Positions 1 to 7,282 of a stretch of DNA of 64,000 bases are shown here, in pieces. How positions within the stretch are numbered: position 1 is the stretch's first letter; each line of letters starts with the position of its first letter. Made by a program: the position numbers and the translations under genes. The stretch comes from Paraburkholderia domus. Its GTDB lineage: Bacteria; Pseudomonadota; Gammaproteobacteria; Burkholderiales; Burkholderiaceae. The notes beneath the pieces were generated by a model. That model saw only the letters and a list, made by a program, of their open reading frames with translations. It was not told the origin of the DNA and did not search any database. The stretch covers positions 1 through 64,000 of the forward strand of contig NZ_CAJNAT010000001.1 in NCBI RefSeq assembly GCF_905220705.1. Reading direction: 5' to 3'.

Positions 1-167
1 AGATAAACCGGATTGGAAAGGCGTGCCGACAGATTCGGCGCGCGTTCGAGTTCGGTCTCGCGGGCCACGTCGTAGACGCGCGCGGTCAGGGTTTTCTTCA
101 GGTAGTCGTGGCGCAGCGCCACGCTGTCAGCGGCTTCGGCCACCTGTTTGAGTTCGTGTAACGGCAA
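1..167 (-). CDS. ilvA: Threonine ammonia-lyase (threonine dehydratase), 5' end only
   Basis: The gene runs off the left edge and only about 55 N-terminal residues are visible. The stretch HDYLKKTLTARVYDVARETE followed by LERAPNLSARLSNPVYL is the characteristic N-terminus of long-form biosynthetic IlvA, a PLP enzyme that turns L-threonine into 2-oxobutanoate, the first committed step of isoleucine synthesis. I chose the TTG at 167 because AGGAG sits 7 bases before it; an in-frame GTG at 143 is the alternative. The gene lies directly downstream of the Ile-rich leader peptide and terminator described next, which supports both identity and regulation. Confidence 0.85.
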   Translation of the reverse strand, partial: MPLHELKQVAEAADSVALRHDYLKKTLTARVYDVARETELERAPNLSARLSNPVY

Positions 168-235
168 GGCAAGCTCCTGAACGGCAAGGGCAAATCAACA
201 GAGAGGTCACCAGGAGGCAGGCAGAAAGCGGACAT

Positions 236-264
236 AAAAAACCCGCCTCGTGGGGCGGGTTTTT
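236..264 (-). terminator. Intrinsic terminator in the ilvA leader (attenuator stem 3:4)
   Basis: On the minus strand AAAAACCCGCC and GGCGGGTTTTT form an 11-bp stem followed by a U tract. It lies between the leader peptide stop (296) and the ilvA start (167), so it would stop transcription before ilvA. It could also end the acvB transcript coming from 474. Confidence 0.85.
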
Positions 265-320
265 GTCACTGCGTGTCACTGCTATCAGACGCGCGCTAAC
301 CCACCATTCGATGAATGGTG
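254..320 (-). promoter_or_regulatory. Competing pause and antiterminator hairpins of the proposed ilvA attenuator
   Basis: Minus-strand RNA has three mutually exclusive pairings. Stem 1:2 is CACCATTC (320-313) with GAATGGTG (309-302), loop of 3. Region 2 extends as GGTGGGTT (305-298), which pairs with AACCCGCC (261-254) over 8 bp with one G-U; that is the antiterminator. The same AACCCGCC is the 5' arm of the terminator. Ribosome stalling at Ile15 (codon 316-314) would cover arm 1 and free region 2. Pairings were read by eye; no energies were computed. Confidence 0.7.
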
Positions 321-358
321 CTAATAATCAGCGCAATACGGATGTCGAGGCAGTTCAT
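296..358 (-). CDS. Ile-rich leader peptide of ilvA (20 aa)
   Basis: ATG at 358 opens a 20-codon frame, MNCLDIRIALIISTIHRMVG, ending in TAG. Five of the 20 residues are isoleucine (positions 6, 8, 11, 12, 15), and the Ile15 codon lies inside the 5' arm of the first leader hairpin. This is the layout of ribosome-mediated attenuation: low charged tRNA-Ile stalls translation and prevents the terminator at 236-264, letting ilvA be transcribed. The Shine-Dalgarno is weak, and a possible -10 lies only 7 bases before the ATG, so the leader could be translated leaderless. No known family is recognised; the call rests on composition, position and the alternative RNA pairings. Confidence 0.7.
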   Translation of the reverse strand: MNCLDIRIALIISTIHRMVG

Positions 359-365
359 GCGTTCG

Positions 366-394
366 ATCTTCGTTGACTTGACGGGCTTTGTCAA
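366..394 (-). promoter_or_regulatory. Candidate promoter for the ilvA leader
   Basis: A perfect TTGACA (394-389, minus strand) is followed after 17 bases by GAAGAT (371-366), a poor -10. The expected start of transcription falls at about the A of the leader ATG at 358. Confidence 0.4.
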
Positions 395-473
395 TCCCTG
401 CTCGTTACATCGGGCAGCGCCCGTCGGCTGCGAACTGCACGCCGCTGCTTACGACGCGCGTCATACAGACGGA

Positions 474-1739
474 CTAATTGCGCATGCCGCTCTGCTTCCT
501 GAAGGCGTCCAGAATGCGCCGCTCCAACGCGTTGTAATCGCGGCCGAAGTGATGATCGCCCGATGTGCGAATCACCTCAACACCGGTTTTGGTCAACGCC
601 GGACACAAGGTGTCCTTCTCGTCCTCACCATAGAAGCACTGCACGATCGCGGGCGGCACACGCACCAATTCGGGCTGCACCTTCAATGCCTTATCGCTCG
701 CCGGCATACCGAGCCAGCCGCCCACACGGATCTGGAAATCGACGTCGGGCGCGAAGCCTAACAGTGCAATCAGCGACACTTTCGCACGCAACGCTTCAGG
801 CAGGCGGTTATAGGCGAACGGCATCACGTCGGCGCCGAACGAATAGCCGACGAGCGCAATGTGCTCCGCGTGCCAGCGCGCCGCGTAAGTCTGCATTACG
901 CGCGCGAGATCGCGGCTCGTCTGCGCCGGGGTCTTTTCGCTCCAGAAATAGCGCAGGCTGTCGATGCCGATCACCGAGACGCCATCTTTCTGCAAGGCAA
1001 GAGAGATGGTCTTGTCGAGATCGCGCCAGCCACCGTCGCCGGAAATAACGATCGCCATCAACCCGTTCGGATGCGCCGCGGGCAACTCGATCAGCGGCAG
1101 ATCGGAGACGTCGTCGTCGCTCGTCGACGCCGTCTGCAAGTGCTGCGTGACCATGGCAACGAGTCGCGTGCGATCGCCGTTGCCCGGCGCCGCCTTTTCG
1201 ACGAAGCCCGGCACCTTGTCGCGGATGATCGTCGGGTCCGGCGGGCACGGTTGAAAGCGCGCATCCAGATTGCGCTCTGAATCCACCGAGACCGCACCGG
1301 CAACCGTATTCGACGGCGCCTGTTCGAGCACATGCATCGCAAGCGTCGCGCCCTGCCCCGTACCCGCGACGATCGGCGCGAAATAGCGGCTCGATTGCGA
1401 TTGCCGTTCGAGTTGATGGCTCAAGGATTCAGCGTCGCCCACCAGTTGATGGCAGGCCTCTTTTTTCTCGCTCAGATTGGCCGCGTAGCGCGCCGTATCC
1501 ACGCCAACGGTCAACGCACCGGACTTGGCGAGCGCATCGGCGGTTTGCTGATCGGCGGCACTCCATCCGCCGGCCGCGGAGTAAAGCACCACAAAGCCGC
1601 GCAAGGGGCCGGCCGGTTGCGTCACCGTGACGTCGCCATAGCGGCCGCCAGACACGGTAGTGGTCGCAGCAAACGTGGTCGCGCTGCAAACAACGAGGCT
1701 CGCCGCAGCGGCGAGCTTGAAAAACGGATGCAATGTCAT
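474..1739 (-). CDS. acvB: AcvB/VirJ-family periplasmic hydrolase (probable aminoacyl-PG hydrolase)
   Basis: A 421-residue protein with an N-terminal signal peptide (MTLHPFFKLAAAASLVVC) and two alpha/beta-hydrolase-like halves. The first half has GTGQG where a nucleophile elbow would be, lacking serine; the second has GYSFGAD, a complete G-x-S-x-G elbow. In Agrobacterium, AcvB is a periplasmic lysyl-phosphatidylglycerol hydrolase encoded with the synthase LpiA. Here the same pairing is seen: the start ATG at 1739 overlaps the TGA of mprF by four bases (ATGA), which fixes the start and implies translational coupling. A longer in-frame extension to 1829 would lie inside mprF and bury the signal peptide, so I rejected it. 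Confidence 0.85.
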   Translation of the reverse strand: MTLHPFFKLAAAASLVVCSATTFAATTTVSGGRYGDVTVTQPAGPLRGFVVLYSAAGGWSAADQQTADALAKSGALTVGVDTARYAANLSEKKEACHQLVGDAESLSHQLERQSQSSRYFAPIVAGTGQGATLAMHVLEQAPSNTVAGAVSVDSERNLDARFQPCPPDPTIIRDKVPGFVEKAAPGNGDRTRLVAMVTQHLQTASTSDDDVSDLPLIELPAAHPNGLMAIVISGDGGWRDLDKTISLALQKDGVSVIGIDSLRYFWSEKTPAQTSRDLARVMQTYAARWHAEHIALVGYSFGADVMPFAYNRLPEALRAKVSLIALLGFAPDVDFQIRVGGWLGMPASDKALKVQPELVRVPPAIVQCFYGEDEKDTLCPALTKTGVEVIRTSGDHHFGRDYNALERRILDAFRKQSGMRN

Positions 1740-4288
1740 GAACGCCGGCCTCCTGCCAGCAATGACAGGTCCGCGAGTGTGAAGAACACACCCACCGAAC
1801 CCGACGCCGCGAGATAGCGCGGCTCCCAATGCGGCTGGAACTTGCTCTTGAAAGCGCGCAGTCCGCGGAAGTTATAGAAGCGGCCGCCGAAGCGCCACAC
1901 GATGCCTGCCAGCCGATGCCAACGCGACGCGAGCGGTGTCGGCTGCATGCCGGAGAGCGGCGCGATACCGAGGCTGAGCGAGCGGAAACCCGCCTGCTTC
2001 AGATGCAGCGCCAGTTGGGTGAACAGATATTCCATCGCATACGGCGACGCGCTTTCCACGTGCCGCATCACGCCGACCGTCGCTTCGGTATTCATATCGG
2101 TCGTCATGAAAGTCACGAAAGCGGCTGGCTCGCCGTTCTGGCGCACCAGCATCACGGATTGCGCGGCGAGGTACTCGTCGGTAAACGCCGCCACCGAAAA
2201 ACTCTTTTCGCGCGCGTCGCGGCTATCGAGCCAGCCGTCGGAGATTTCACGCAGCGTCTCGAGCGACGCAGGCACATCGGCCTGATCGATCACTTCGACG
2301 CTAAAGCCATCACGATCACCACGCTTGAGCGCATAGCGAAGATGCGCGCGGTGCGAGCCCTTCAGGTCGAAATCGTCGAGCACCACGTGGGCTTCTTCGC
2401 CGAGCTTCATCAGCGTGAGACCGGCGTCGAGGTAGAGCGGCAAGGCGTTGGCCCGCACCTGATAGAACGCCGCGCGGCCGCCATGCGCATGCGCGAGTGC
2501 GACGAACTTGCTGATCAGCCCGGCCCACTCCTCGCGCGGACCGACCGGATCGTGCAGCGCGGCCCACGTGCGGCCATTTTTCGCGTACATCAAAAAGGCT
2601 TCGCGCGATTCGGAAAAGAGGAAGCTCTTGTCGCCCATCAGCGCAAGACCGGCGTCGCTGCGCTCCTGGGCGCGCACGATCCGGGCCGCGTCGTGCAGAT
2701 CTTGCGGAGCGGGCATGACGAAACGGCCCGCCGCGGGGCGCAGCAACTGCCAGAACGCGAACGTCGCGGCGAACAGACTGGCGGCGAGTGTCGCGCGCAA
2801 CGCACGCGGTGCACGTTCGTCGAAAGCGAATTGCCACCACAGATCTTGCGTGTAGGGCACGTCGCGGAACGCAAACAGCATCACCCAGACGGCGAGCGCG
2901 AGTACCATCGCCACCGATACCAGCCAGCCCGCCGTAAAGCGCTCGGCGAACAGCGACGAATGACGGTTGAAGCGGCGGCGCGTGGACAGCAGGAGCGCGA
3001 TCAGTATGCCGAGCACGCCCGCTTCCACGAACGCAAGACCTTTGGTCAGCGACAGCGCGAGGCTCAGCACCGCCAGCAGCAAGGTCATCCACCACGCGGC
3101 ATCCAGACGCCGCAGCAAACCACGCGCGACGAACAACAGCAGCACGCCGAGCACGCTGCACAGCATCTGCGAGCTTTCGAGCACCCACAGCGGCAGCACG
3201 TCGCGCAGAATCCGGATGCGATGCCAGAACGCCGGCGTCGCGCTGGAAATCACCAGCATGCCGCCGACCACGAACGTCACGAGGCTCAGGAATAGCGGCG
3301 CGAGTTTATACGCGCCTGCCGCGTGCCGCAGCGGCAAACGGCTTTTTAGCGCGCGGCCTTCGAAGCCGGCGAGCAGCGCCGCCGAAACGATCAATGGGAC
3401 GCCGAAGTAAATTGCGCGATAAGCGAGCAGTGCCGCGACCATCTGATGCGTTTGCACGCTGCCGTTCAGCGTGAACACCATCGCCGCTTCGAACACGCCG
3501 ACACCGCCCGGCGTGTGGCCGATCATGCCGAGCAGCATGGCGGCGGCATAGACGGTGATGAAGGTCACGAAACTGACGTCCGCATGCGGCAGCAGTGCCC
3601 ACAACGCGAGGCCTGCGGCCACCACGTCGAGTACGGCGAGGGCCACTTGCGCGAGCAGGTCGCGACGCGCCGGGATATCGAATGACAACCACTGCCAGCG
3701 CGTGCGGATCGGGCGCGTGTCGCGACGGCAGGCCGCAGCCGCGAGTGCGAGCACGACGAGCAACGCTGCACCGCCCCAACGCAGCGTGAGCGGCGGAAGA
3801 TGCAGCATCGCCGCCAGCGGGTCGGCGAGCCACACCATGCCGAGCGCCGTCATCAGCACCAGCGCGAGCGCCAGCGAAACGCTCGTGAACACGGTCATGC
3901 GGCCGATCTGCGCGGGCGTAACGTTCGACACCGCGTAGACGCGCGCACGCACGGCGCCACCCGTCAAAGCGCCGAAGCCGGTTGCATTGCCGAGCGCGGA
4001 GCCCGCGGTCGCGCCGATCCACAGCGCCGAGCGCGGCACGGCGGCACCCAGGTAGCGCAAGCCGACTGCGTCGCGGCCGACCAGCGCGATATAGCTGAGC
4101 GCGGTCGCGCCGAGCGCCGCCGCCCACTCGCCTGCCGTCAGGTGACGCAACTGGTGCATGATCGAGCGATAGTCGACCGCTTGCGAGAGATGTTGCAAGA
4201 CGACCAGCAACAGCCCGCAAATGACGAGTGCGAGCACGGGCGAGAGGATGCTCCGTTTGCCAAGCGCCTTCGATGCACGGTCGAACAT
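1736..4288 (-). CDS. mprF: Bifunctional lysyl/alanyl-phosphatidylglycerol synthase and flippase
   Basis: An integral membrane protein of about 850 residues. The N-terminal 500-odd residues form many hydrophobic segments (the flippase domain, with a GHTPGGVGVFEAAMV stretch typical of the family), and the C-terminal third is the soluble GNAT-like transferase domain. MprF transfers an amino acid from charged tRNA to phosphatidylglycerol and flips the product outward, lowering surface negative charge and giving acid and cationic-peptide resistance. I chose ATG 4288 (MFDRASKALGKRSILSP), just before the first membrane segment; a GTG at 4381 would add 31 residues. The gene is followed by acvB with a 4-base overlap. 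Confidence 0.9.
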   Translation of the reverse strand: MFDRASKALGKRSILSPVLALVICGLLLVVLQHLSQAVDYRSIMHQLRHLTAGEWAAALGATALSYIALVGRDAVGLRYLGAAVPRSALWIGATAGSALGNATGFGALTGGAVRARVYAVSNVTPAQIGRMTVFTSVSLALALVLMTALGMVWLADPLAAMLHLPPLTLRWGGAALLVVLALAAAACRRDTRPIRTRWQWLSFDIPARRDLLAQVALAVLDVVAAGLALWALLPHADVSFVTFITVYAAAMLLGMIGHTPGGVGVFEAAMVFTLNGSVQTHQMVAALLAYRAIYFGVPLIVSAALLAGFEGRALKSRLPLRHAAGAYKLAPLFLSLVTFVVGGMLVISSATPAFWHRIRILRDVLPLWVLESSQMLCSVLGVLLLFVARGLLRRLDAAWWMTLLLAVLSLALSLTKGLAFVEAGVLGILIALLLSTRRRFNRHSSLFAERFTAGWLVSVAMVLALAVWVMLFAFRDVPYTQDLWWQFAFDERAPRALRATLAASLFAATFAFWQLLRPAAGRFVMPAPQDLHDAARIVRAQERSDAGLALMGDKSFLFSESREAFLMYAKNGRTWAALHDPVGPREEWAGLISKFVALAHAHGGRAAFYQVRANALPLYLDAGLTLMKLGEEAHVVLDDFDLKGSHRAHLRYALKRGDRDGFSVEVIDQADVPASLETLREISDGWLDSRDAREKSFSVAAFTDEYLAAQSVMLVRQNGEPAAFVTFMTTDMNTEATVGVMRHVESASPYAMEYLFTQLALHLKQAGFRSLSLGIAPLSGMQPTPLASRWHRLAGIVWRFGGRFYNFRGLRAFKSKFQPHWEPRYLAASGSVGVFFTLADLSLLAGGRRS

Positions 4289-4816
4289 CGTGCCTAGCCG
4301 GTCGAATTTATCGTTATATCGGTGGAATATGGTCAATGCGGGCCTTGCGTAGAGCTGTCGTGGCGACGGATCGTCTGCCACGGCGTCGCCTTACCACGGC
4401 GATTACAAATGGATAACGGCAAAGTGTTGAAAAGGTTGACAGCGTCAGCCAATGTCAGTCAATTCGTCGGGTTTTAACCTTGGCCGGCAATTGAAGCTGA
4501 ACGCGCTTCGCGGCATGACAGAGCAATTTGTGCCAGTAAAACGGTCGATATTGCCGATTGGTTTGCCGTGCTGATGAGGACCGCTGCGCTCGACAAGAGG
4601 CAGGATTTTAAACGTTTATTGAAGATCGCGAGACGAAGATTCGACATCGTGCCAACGAGTAACGCACGGGCAATCCGTCCCCCGGTGAACGACACGGGCG
4701 CGGTGCGTACCGGCGATCCAGAGGCGGCGCTCCAGCGCCCTGAAGCGGTTTGATGCTCTAATCGATGACGATGCATCGATTCCGAAGCACGCTTCCTTCA
4801 GGACAGGAGACACGGA
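4289..4816. other. Divergent intergenic region between mprF and the thioesterase gene
   Basis: About 530 bp between divergent genes. It should hold the promoters of both, but I could not pick a convincing sigma-70 pair. Short open frames in it have no ribosome site or recognisable product. Confidence 0.4.
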
Positions 4817-5359
4817 TTGACGAACGAAAATCAACTCGAACGCTGGCTCGCACGCGAGCAGGAAGTTTTGGCGGCGCTTAACGCAGGCCCTGGCCCCGGT
4901 GTCGCAAGCCCCGAACAGGTGGCGGGCAAGACCGGACTGGAAGTCATGCAGGCAATGATGAACGCGGAACTGCCCTACGCCGCGATCGCACGCACGCTCG
5001 ACTTTACGATCGTCGAAGTCAGAGCGGGACACGCGGTGTTTCAGGGCACCCCGCTCGCGCAGCATCTAAATCCGCTGGGGACCGTGCATGGGGGCTGGAT
5101 CGCCACCCTGCTCGACTCCGCACTAGGCTGCTCGGTACACACGATGATGCCGCCGGGCCGCGGCTATACCACTGCCGAGCTCAGTGTGAATTACGTGAAA
5201 GCGGTGACACCGCGCGTGCAACGCGTGCGCGCCGAAGGCAAGGTGATTCATTGTGGACGGCAACTGGCGACGGCGGAAGCCCGCCTTGTCGGCCCCGACG
5301 GCACGCTCTATGCGCATGCCACGACGACCTGTCTGGTGTTCGAGATTCCGGACCGGTAA
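4817..5359 (+). CDS. PaaI-family hotdog-fold thioesterase
   Basis: A 180-residue single-domain hotdog protein. The motif NPLGTVHGGWIATLLDSALG (about residues 87-106) is the PaaI/YdiI-type active-site helix, with HGG and the acidic D on the long central helix. Such enzymes hydrolyse acyl-CoA esters in the cytoplasm; the substrate cannot be told from sequence. The N-terminal 50 residues are a helical extension often seen in this subfamily. The start is TTG at 4817, supported by AGGAGA six bases before. The gene is monocistronic and divergent from mprF. Confidence 0.85.
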   Translation: MTNENQLERWLAREQEVLAALNAGPGPGVASPEQVAGKTGLEVMQAMMNAELPYAAIARTLDFTIVEVRAGHAVFQGTPLAQHLNPLGTVHGGWIATLLDSALGCSVHTMMPPGRGYTTAELSVNYVKAVTPRVQRVRAEGKVIHCGRQLATAEARLVGPDGTLYAHATTTCLVFEIPDR

Positions 5360-5478
5360 CAATAGATACCGTCGGTTGCTCGCCACGCGGAAGCCCCGGA
5401 GACAATCCGGCTACACGTGCGGGCAGTCCGGCGGCTGGCGCCGCGCTTTGCCGCGAGCGTCCGTGCTGGCTCGAACGT

Positions 5479-5631
5479 TTACTGCGGGCGACGATGCGCT
5501 TCAGCGATTACGGCGCAGTTTTGCAGATGCAGGTTCAGCGCGTGCAGAGCCAGTGCGCGCAGCTTGCCCAGCCACGTGTTGTTAGTGGCGGCAGCAGTAC
5601 GGGCGGTAGCGACGTTGGAAGCGGTGTTCAT
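5479..5631 (-). CDS. Small orphan protein (50 aa), unknown function
   Basis: ATG at 5631 preceded by CAGGAG with 7-base spacing opens a 50-codon frame ending in TAA. The peptide starts MNTASNVATARTAAATNN and then has an amphipathic, Leu- and His-rich half (WLGKLRALALHALNLHLQNC) ending in AEAHRRPQ. There is no signal peptide or membrane segment. A consensus TATAAT lies about 42 bp upstream. I do not recognise the family. The good ribosome site, promoter and 5' palindrome argue for a real, probably well expressed gene; it is too short for most gene finders. Confidence 0.7.
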   Translation of the reverse strand: MNTASNVATARTAAATNNTWLGKLRALALHALNLHLQNCAVIAEAHRRPQ

Positions 5632-5642
5632 GGTGGACTCCT

Positions 5643-5700
5643 GTATAGGGTTTATACCTAGGCAATAACCCGATTATAGTCCACTCGTACCGCACCGCAA
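5643..5700 (-). promoter_or_regulatory. Promoter and 5'-UTR inverted repeat of the small orphan gene
   Basis: On the minus strand TTGCGG (5700-5695), a 16-base spacer and a perfect TATAAT (5678-5673). Just downstream is the inverted repeat GTATA-AACCC-TATAC (5657-5643), immediately before the ribosome site, which could be an operator or an RNA element. Confidence 0.55.
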
Positions 5701-5866
5701 CAAATATCAATAATGTCGCGGACATGTTGCACGACGGTCACATCCGCGATCCGCGCAATCTCAAAAAGGGGCAGCATCGAGCGCCGCGCTATTAACCATC
5801 CACACCGTACAGGTGCAATAATGACGCCTTTGCCTGCGACCGTCCGCCGCAGACCTCCCGCCCGTC

Positions 5867-7264
5867 ATGACCGTCGTCCAGAAAGCCCTGATTGCGCCAC
5901 TCATCGTCGCGTGTGCGATGTTCATGGAAAGCGTCGATGCGAATGTGATCGTCACCGCCTTGCCTGCCATGGCGCGCGACTTCGGGCGCGATCCGGTCAC
6001 ACTGAAAATCGCGGTGACGAGCTACGTGCTGGGTCTCGGCGTATTTATTCCGGTATGCGGCTGGCTCGCGGATCGCTTCGGCGCACGCACGATTTTCCGC
6101 ACGGCAATCGGCATCTTCGTGACCGGCTCGCTCTTGTGCGCCGCGTCGAACTCGCTCGCCACCTTCACCCTCGCCCGCTTCGTGCAAGGCGTCGGCGGCG
6201 CGATGATGGTGCCGGTCGGGCGGATCATCATCTTCCGCGTGGTCCACAAGTCCGACTTCATCCGCGCGATGAACTATCTGAGCGTCCCCGCGCTGCTCGG
6301 ACCGGCCGCCGGGCCGCTGCTCGGCGGCTTCATCACCACTTATCTGCACTGGCGGCTGATCTTCTTCATCAATGTACCGATCGGCATTCTCGGTATCTAT
6401 CTGACCAACCGGCATATCGCCAACACGCGCGAACCGGATCCGGGACCGCTCGACTGGATCGGGTTTTTTCTGTCCGCGGCCGGCGCGGTGCTGCTTCTGC
6501 TCGGACTGTCGCTTGTCGGCGGCGAACTCATGTCGAATCAGAACGCCTTCGGCATGTGCGCGAGCGGCGCGGTTCTGCTGGTGGGCTACGTCGCGTACGC
6601 TCAGCGCGTCAAACTTCCGCTGCTCGATCTGCGCTTTTTCAAAGTACCGACGTTTCAGGCGAGCGTGCTCGGCGGGTCGCTGTTTCGCATCGGCCTCGGC
6701 GCACTGCCCTTTCTGCTGCCGCTGATGCTGCAGGAAGGACACGGCATGAGCGCATTCGAATCCGGCCTGATCACCTGCGCGTCGGCGTTCGGCGGCATGT
6801 TCATGCGCACATTCGCCTCGCGCGTGCTGCATCGCTTCGGCTTCCGTTCGGTGCTGGTGGTGAACGCGGCGCTGTCAGGGATATCAATCGCGGCGTGCGG
6901 ACTCTTTTTTCCCGGCACGCCGACCTGGATCATCTGGTTCGTCGTGTTGCTCGGCGGCTTCTTCCCCGCGCTGCAATTTACGAGTCTCAACTCGCTGACC
7001 TACGCGGAAATCGCCAGCCGCGATGTGGGGCGCGCCACGAGTCTCGGCAGCGTCGTGCAGCAGATGTCGCTCGGCCTGGGCGTGACGGTGGGCGGTATCG
7101 TGCTGCAGATTTCGCGCGTGCTGCACGGACATCCGGGCATCATGTGGTCGGATTTCTGGCCCGCGTTTCTGGTAGTGGGCTTGTGCTCGTTCGCGTCGAT
7201 TCCGGTCACCTTGCGCATGCCGCATCGCGCCGGTGAAGATATCTCGCGAGGCGGCCGAGGGTAA
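5867..7264 (+). CDS. MFS drug exporter, DHA2 (EmrB/QacA-like) type
   Basis: A 465-residue polytopic protein with about 14 membrane segments. It carries the MFS motif A GWLADRFGARTIF between TM2 and TM3, ESVDANVIVTALPAMARDF in TM1 (the D1 region typical of DHA2 antiporters), and LGPAAGPLLGG in TM5 (antiporter motif C). It probably expels lipophilic compounds with proton exchange. ATG 5867 begins right before TM1; its Shine-Dalgarno is weak, so the start is less certain. There is no adaptor gene beside it, so it probably acts alone rather than as a tripartite pump. Confidence 0.85.
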   Translation: MTVVQKALIAPLIVACAMFMESVDANVIVTALPAMARDFGRDPVTLKIAVTSYVLGLGVFIPVCGWLADRFGARTIFRTAIGIFVTGSLLCAASNSLATFTLARFVQGVGGAMMVPVGRIIIFRVVHKSDFIRAMNYLSVPALLGPAAGPLLGGFITTYLHWRLIFFINVPIGILGIYLTNRHIANTREPDPGPLDWIGFFLSAAGAVLLLLGLSLVGGELMSNQNAFGMCASGAVLLVGYVAYAQRVKLPLLDLRFFKVPTFQASVLGGSLFRIGLGALPFLLPLMLQEGHGMSAFESGLITCASAFGGMFMRTFASRVLHRFGFRSVLVVNAALSGISIAACGLFFPGTPTWIIWFVVLLGGFFPALQFTSLNSLTYAEIASRDVGRATSLGSVVQQMSLGLGVTVGGIVLQISRVLHGHPGIMWSDFWPAFLVVGLCSFASIPVTLRMPHRAGEDISRGGRG

Positions 7265-7282
7265 AAAGCCACCCGCTCAGGA

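Noticed and set aside
236..264. Reading this terminator merely as the end of the acvB transcript
   Set aside because: Not excluded, but the leader peptide and the competing pairing with 298-305 lie between acvB and this stem and fit an ilvA attenuator better.
1829..3295. Long open frame of 488 codons on the plus strand opposite mprF
   Set aside because: Arg/His/Gln-rich composition, no ribosome site and complete overlap with a recognised gene; a GC-rich codon shadow.
5713..7236. 507-codon plus-strand frame overlapping the first MFS gene
   Set aside because: Arg-rich out-of-frame reading of the MFS gene; no start signals.
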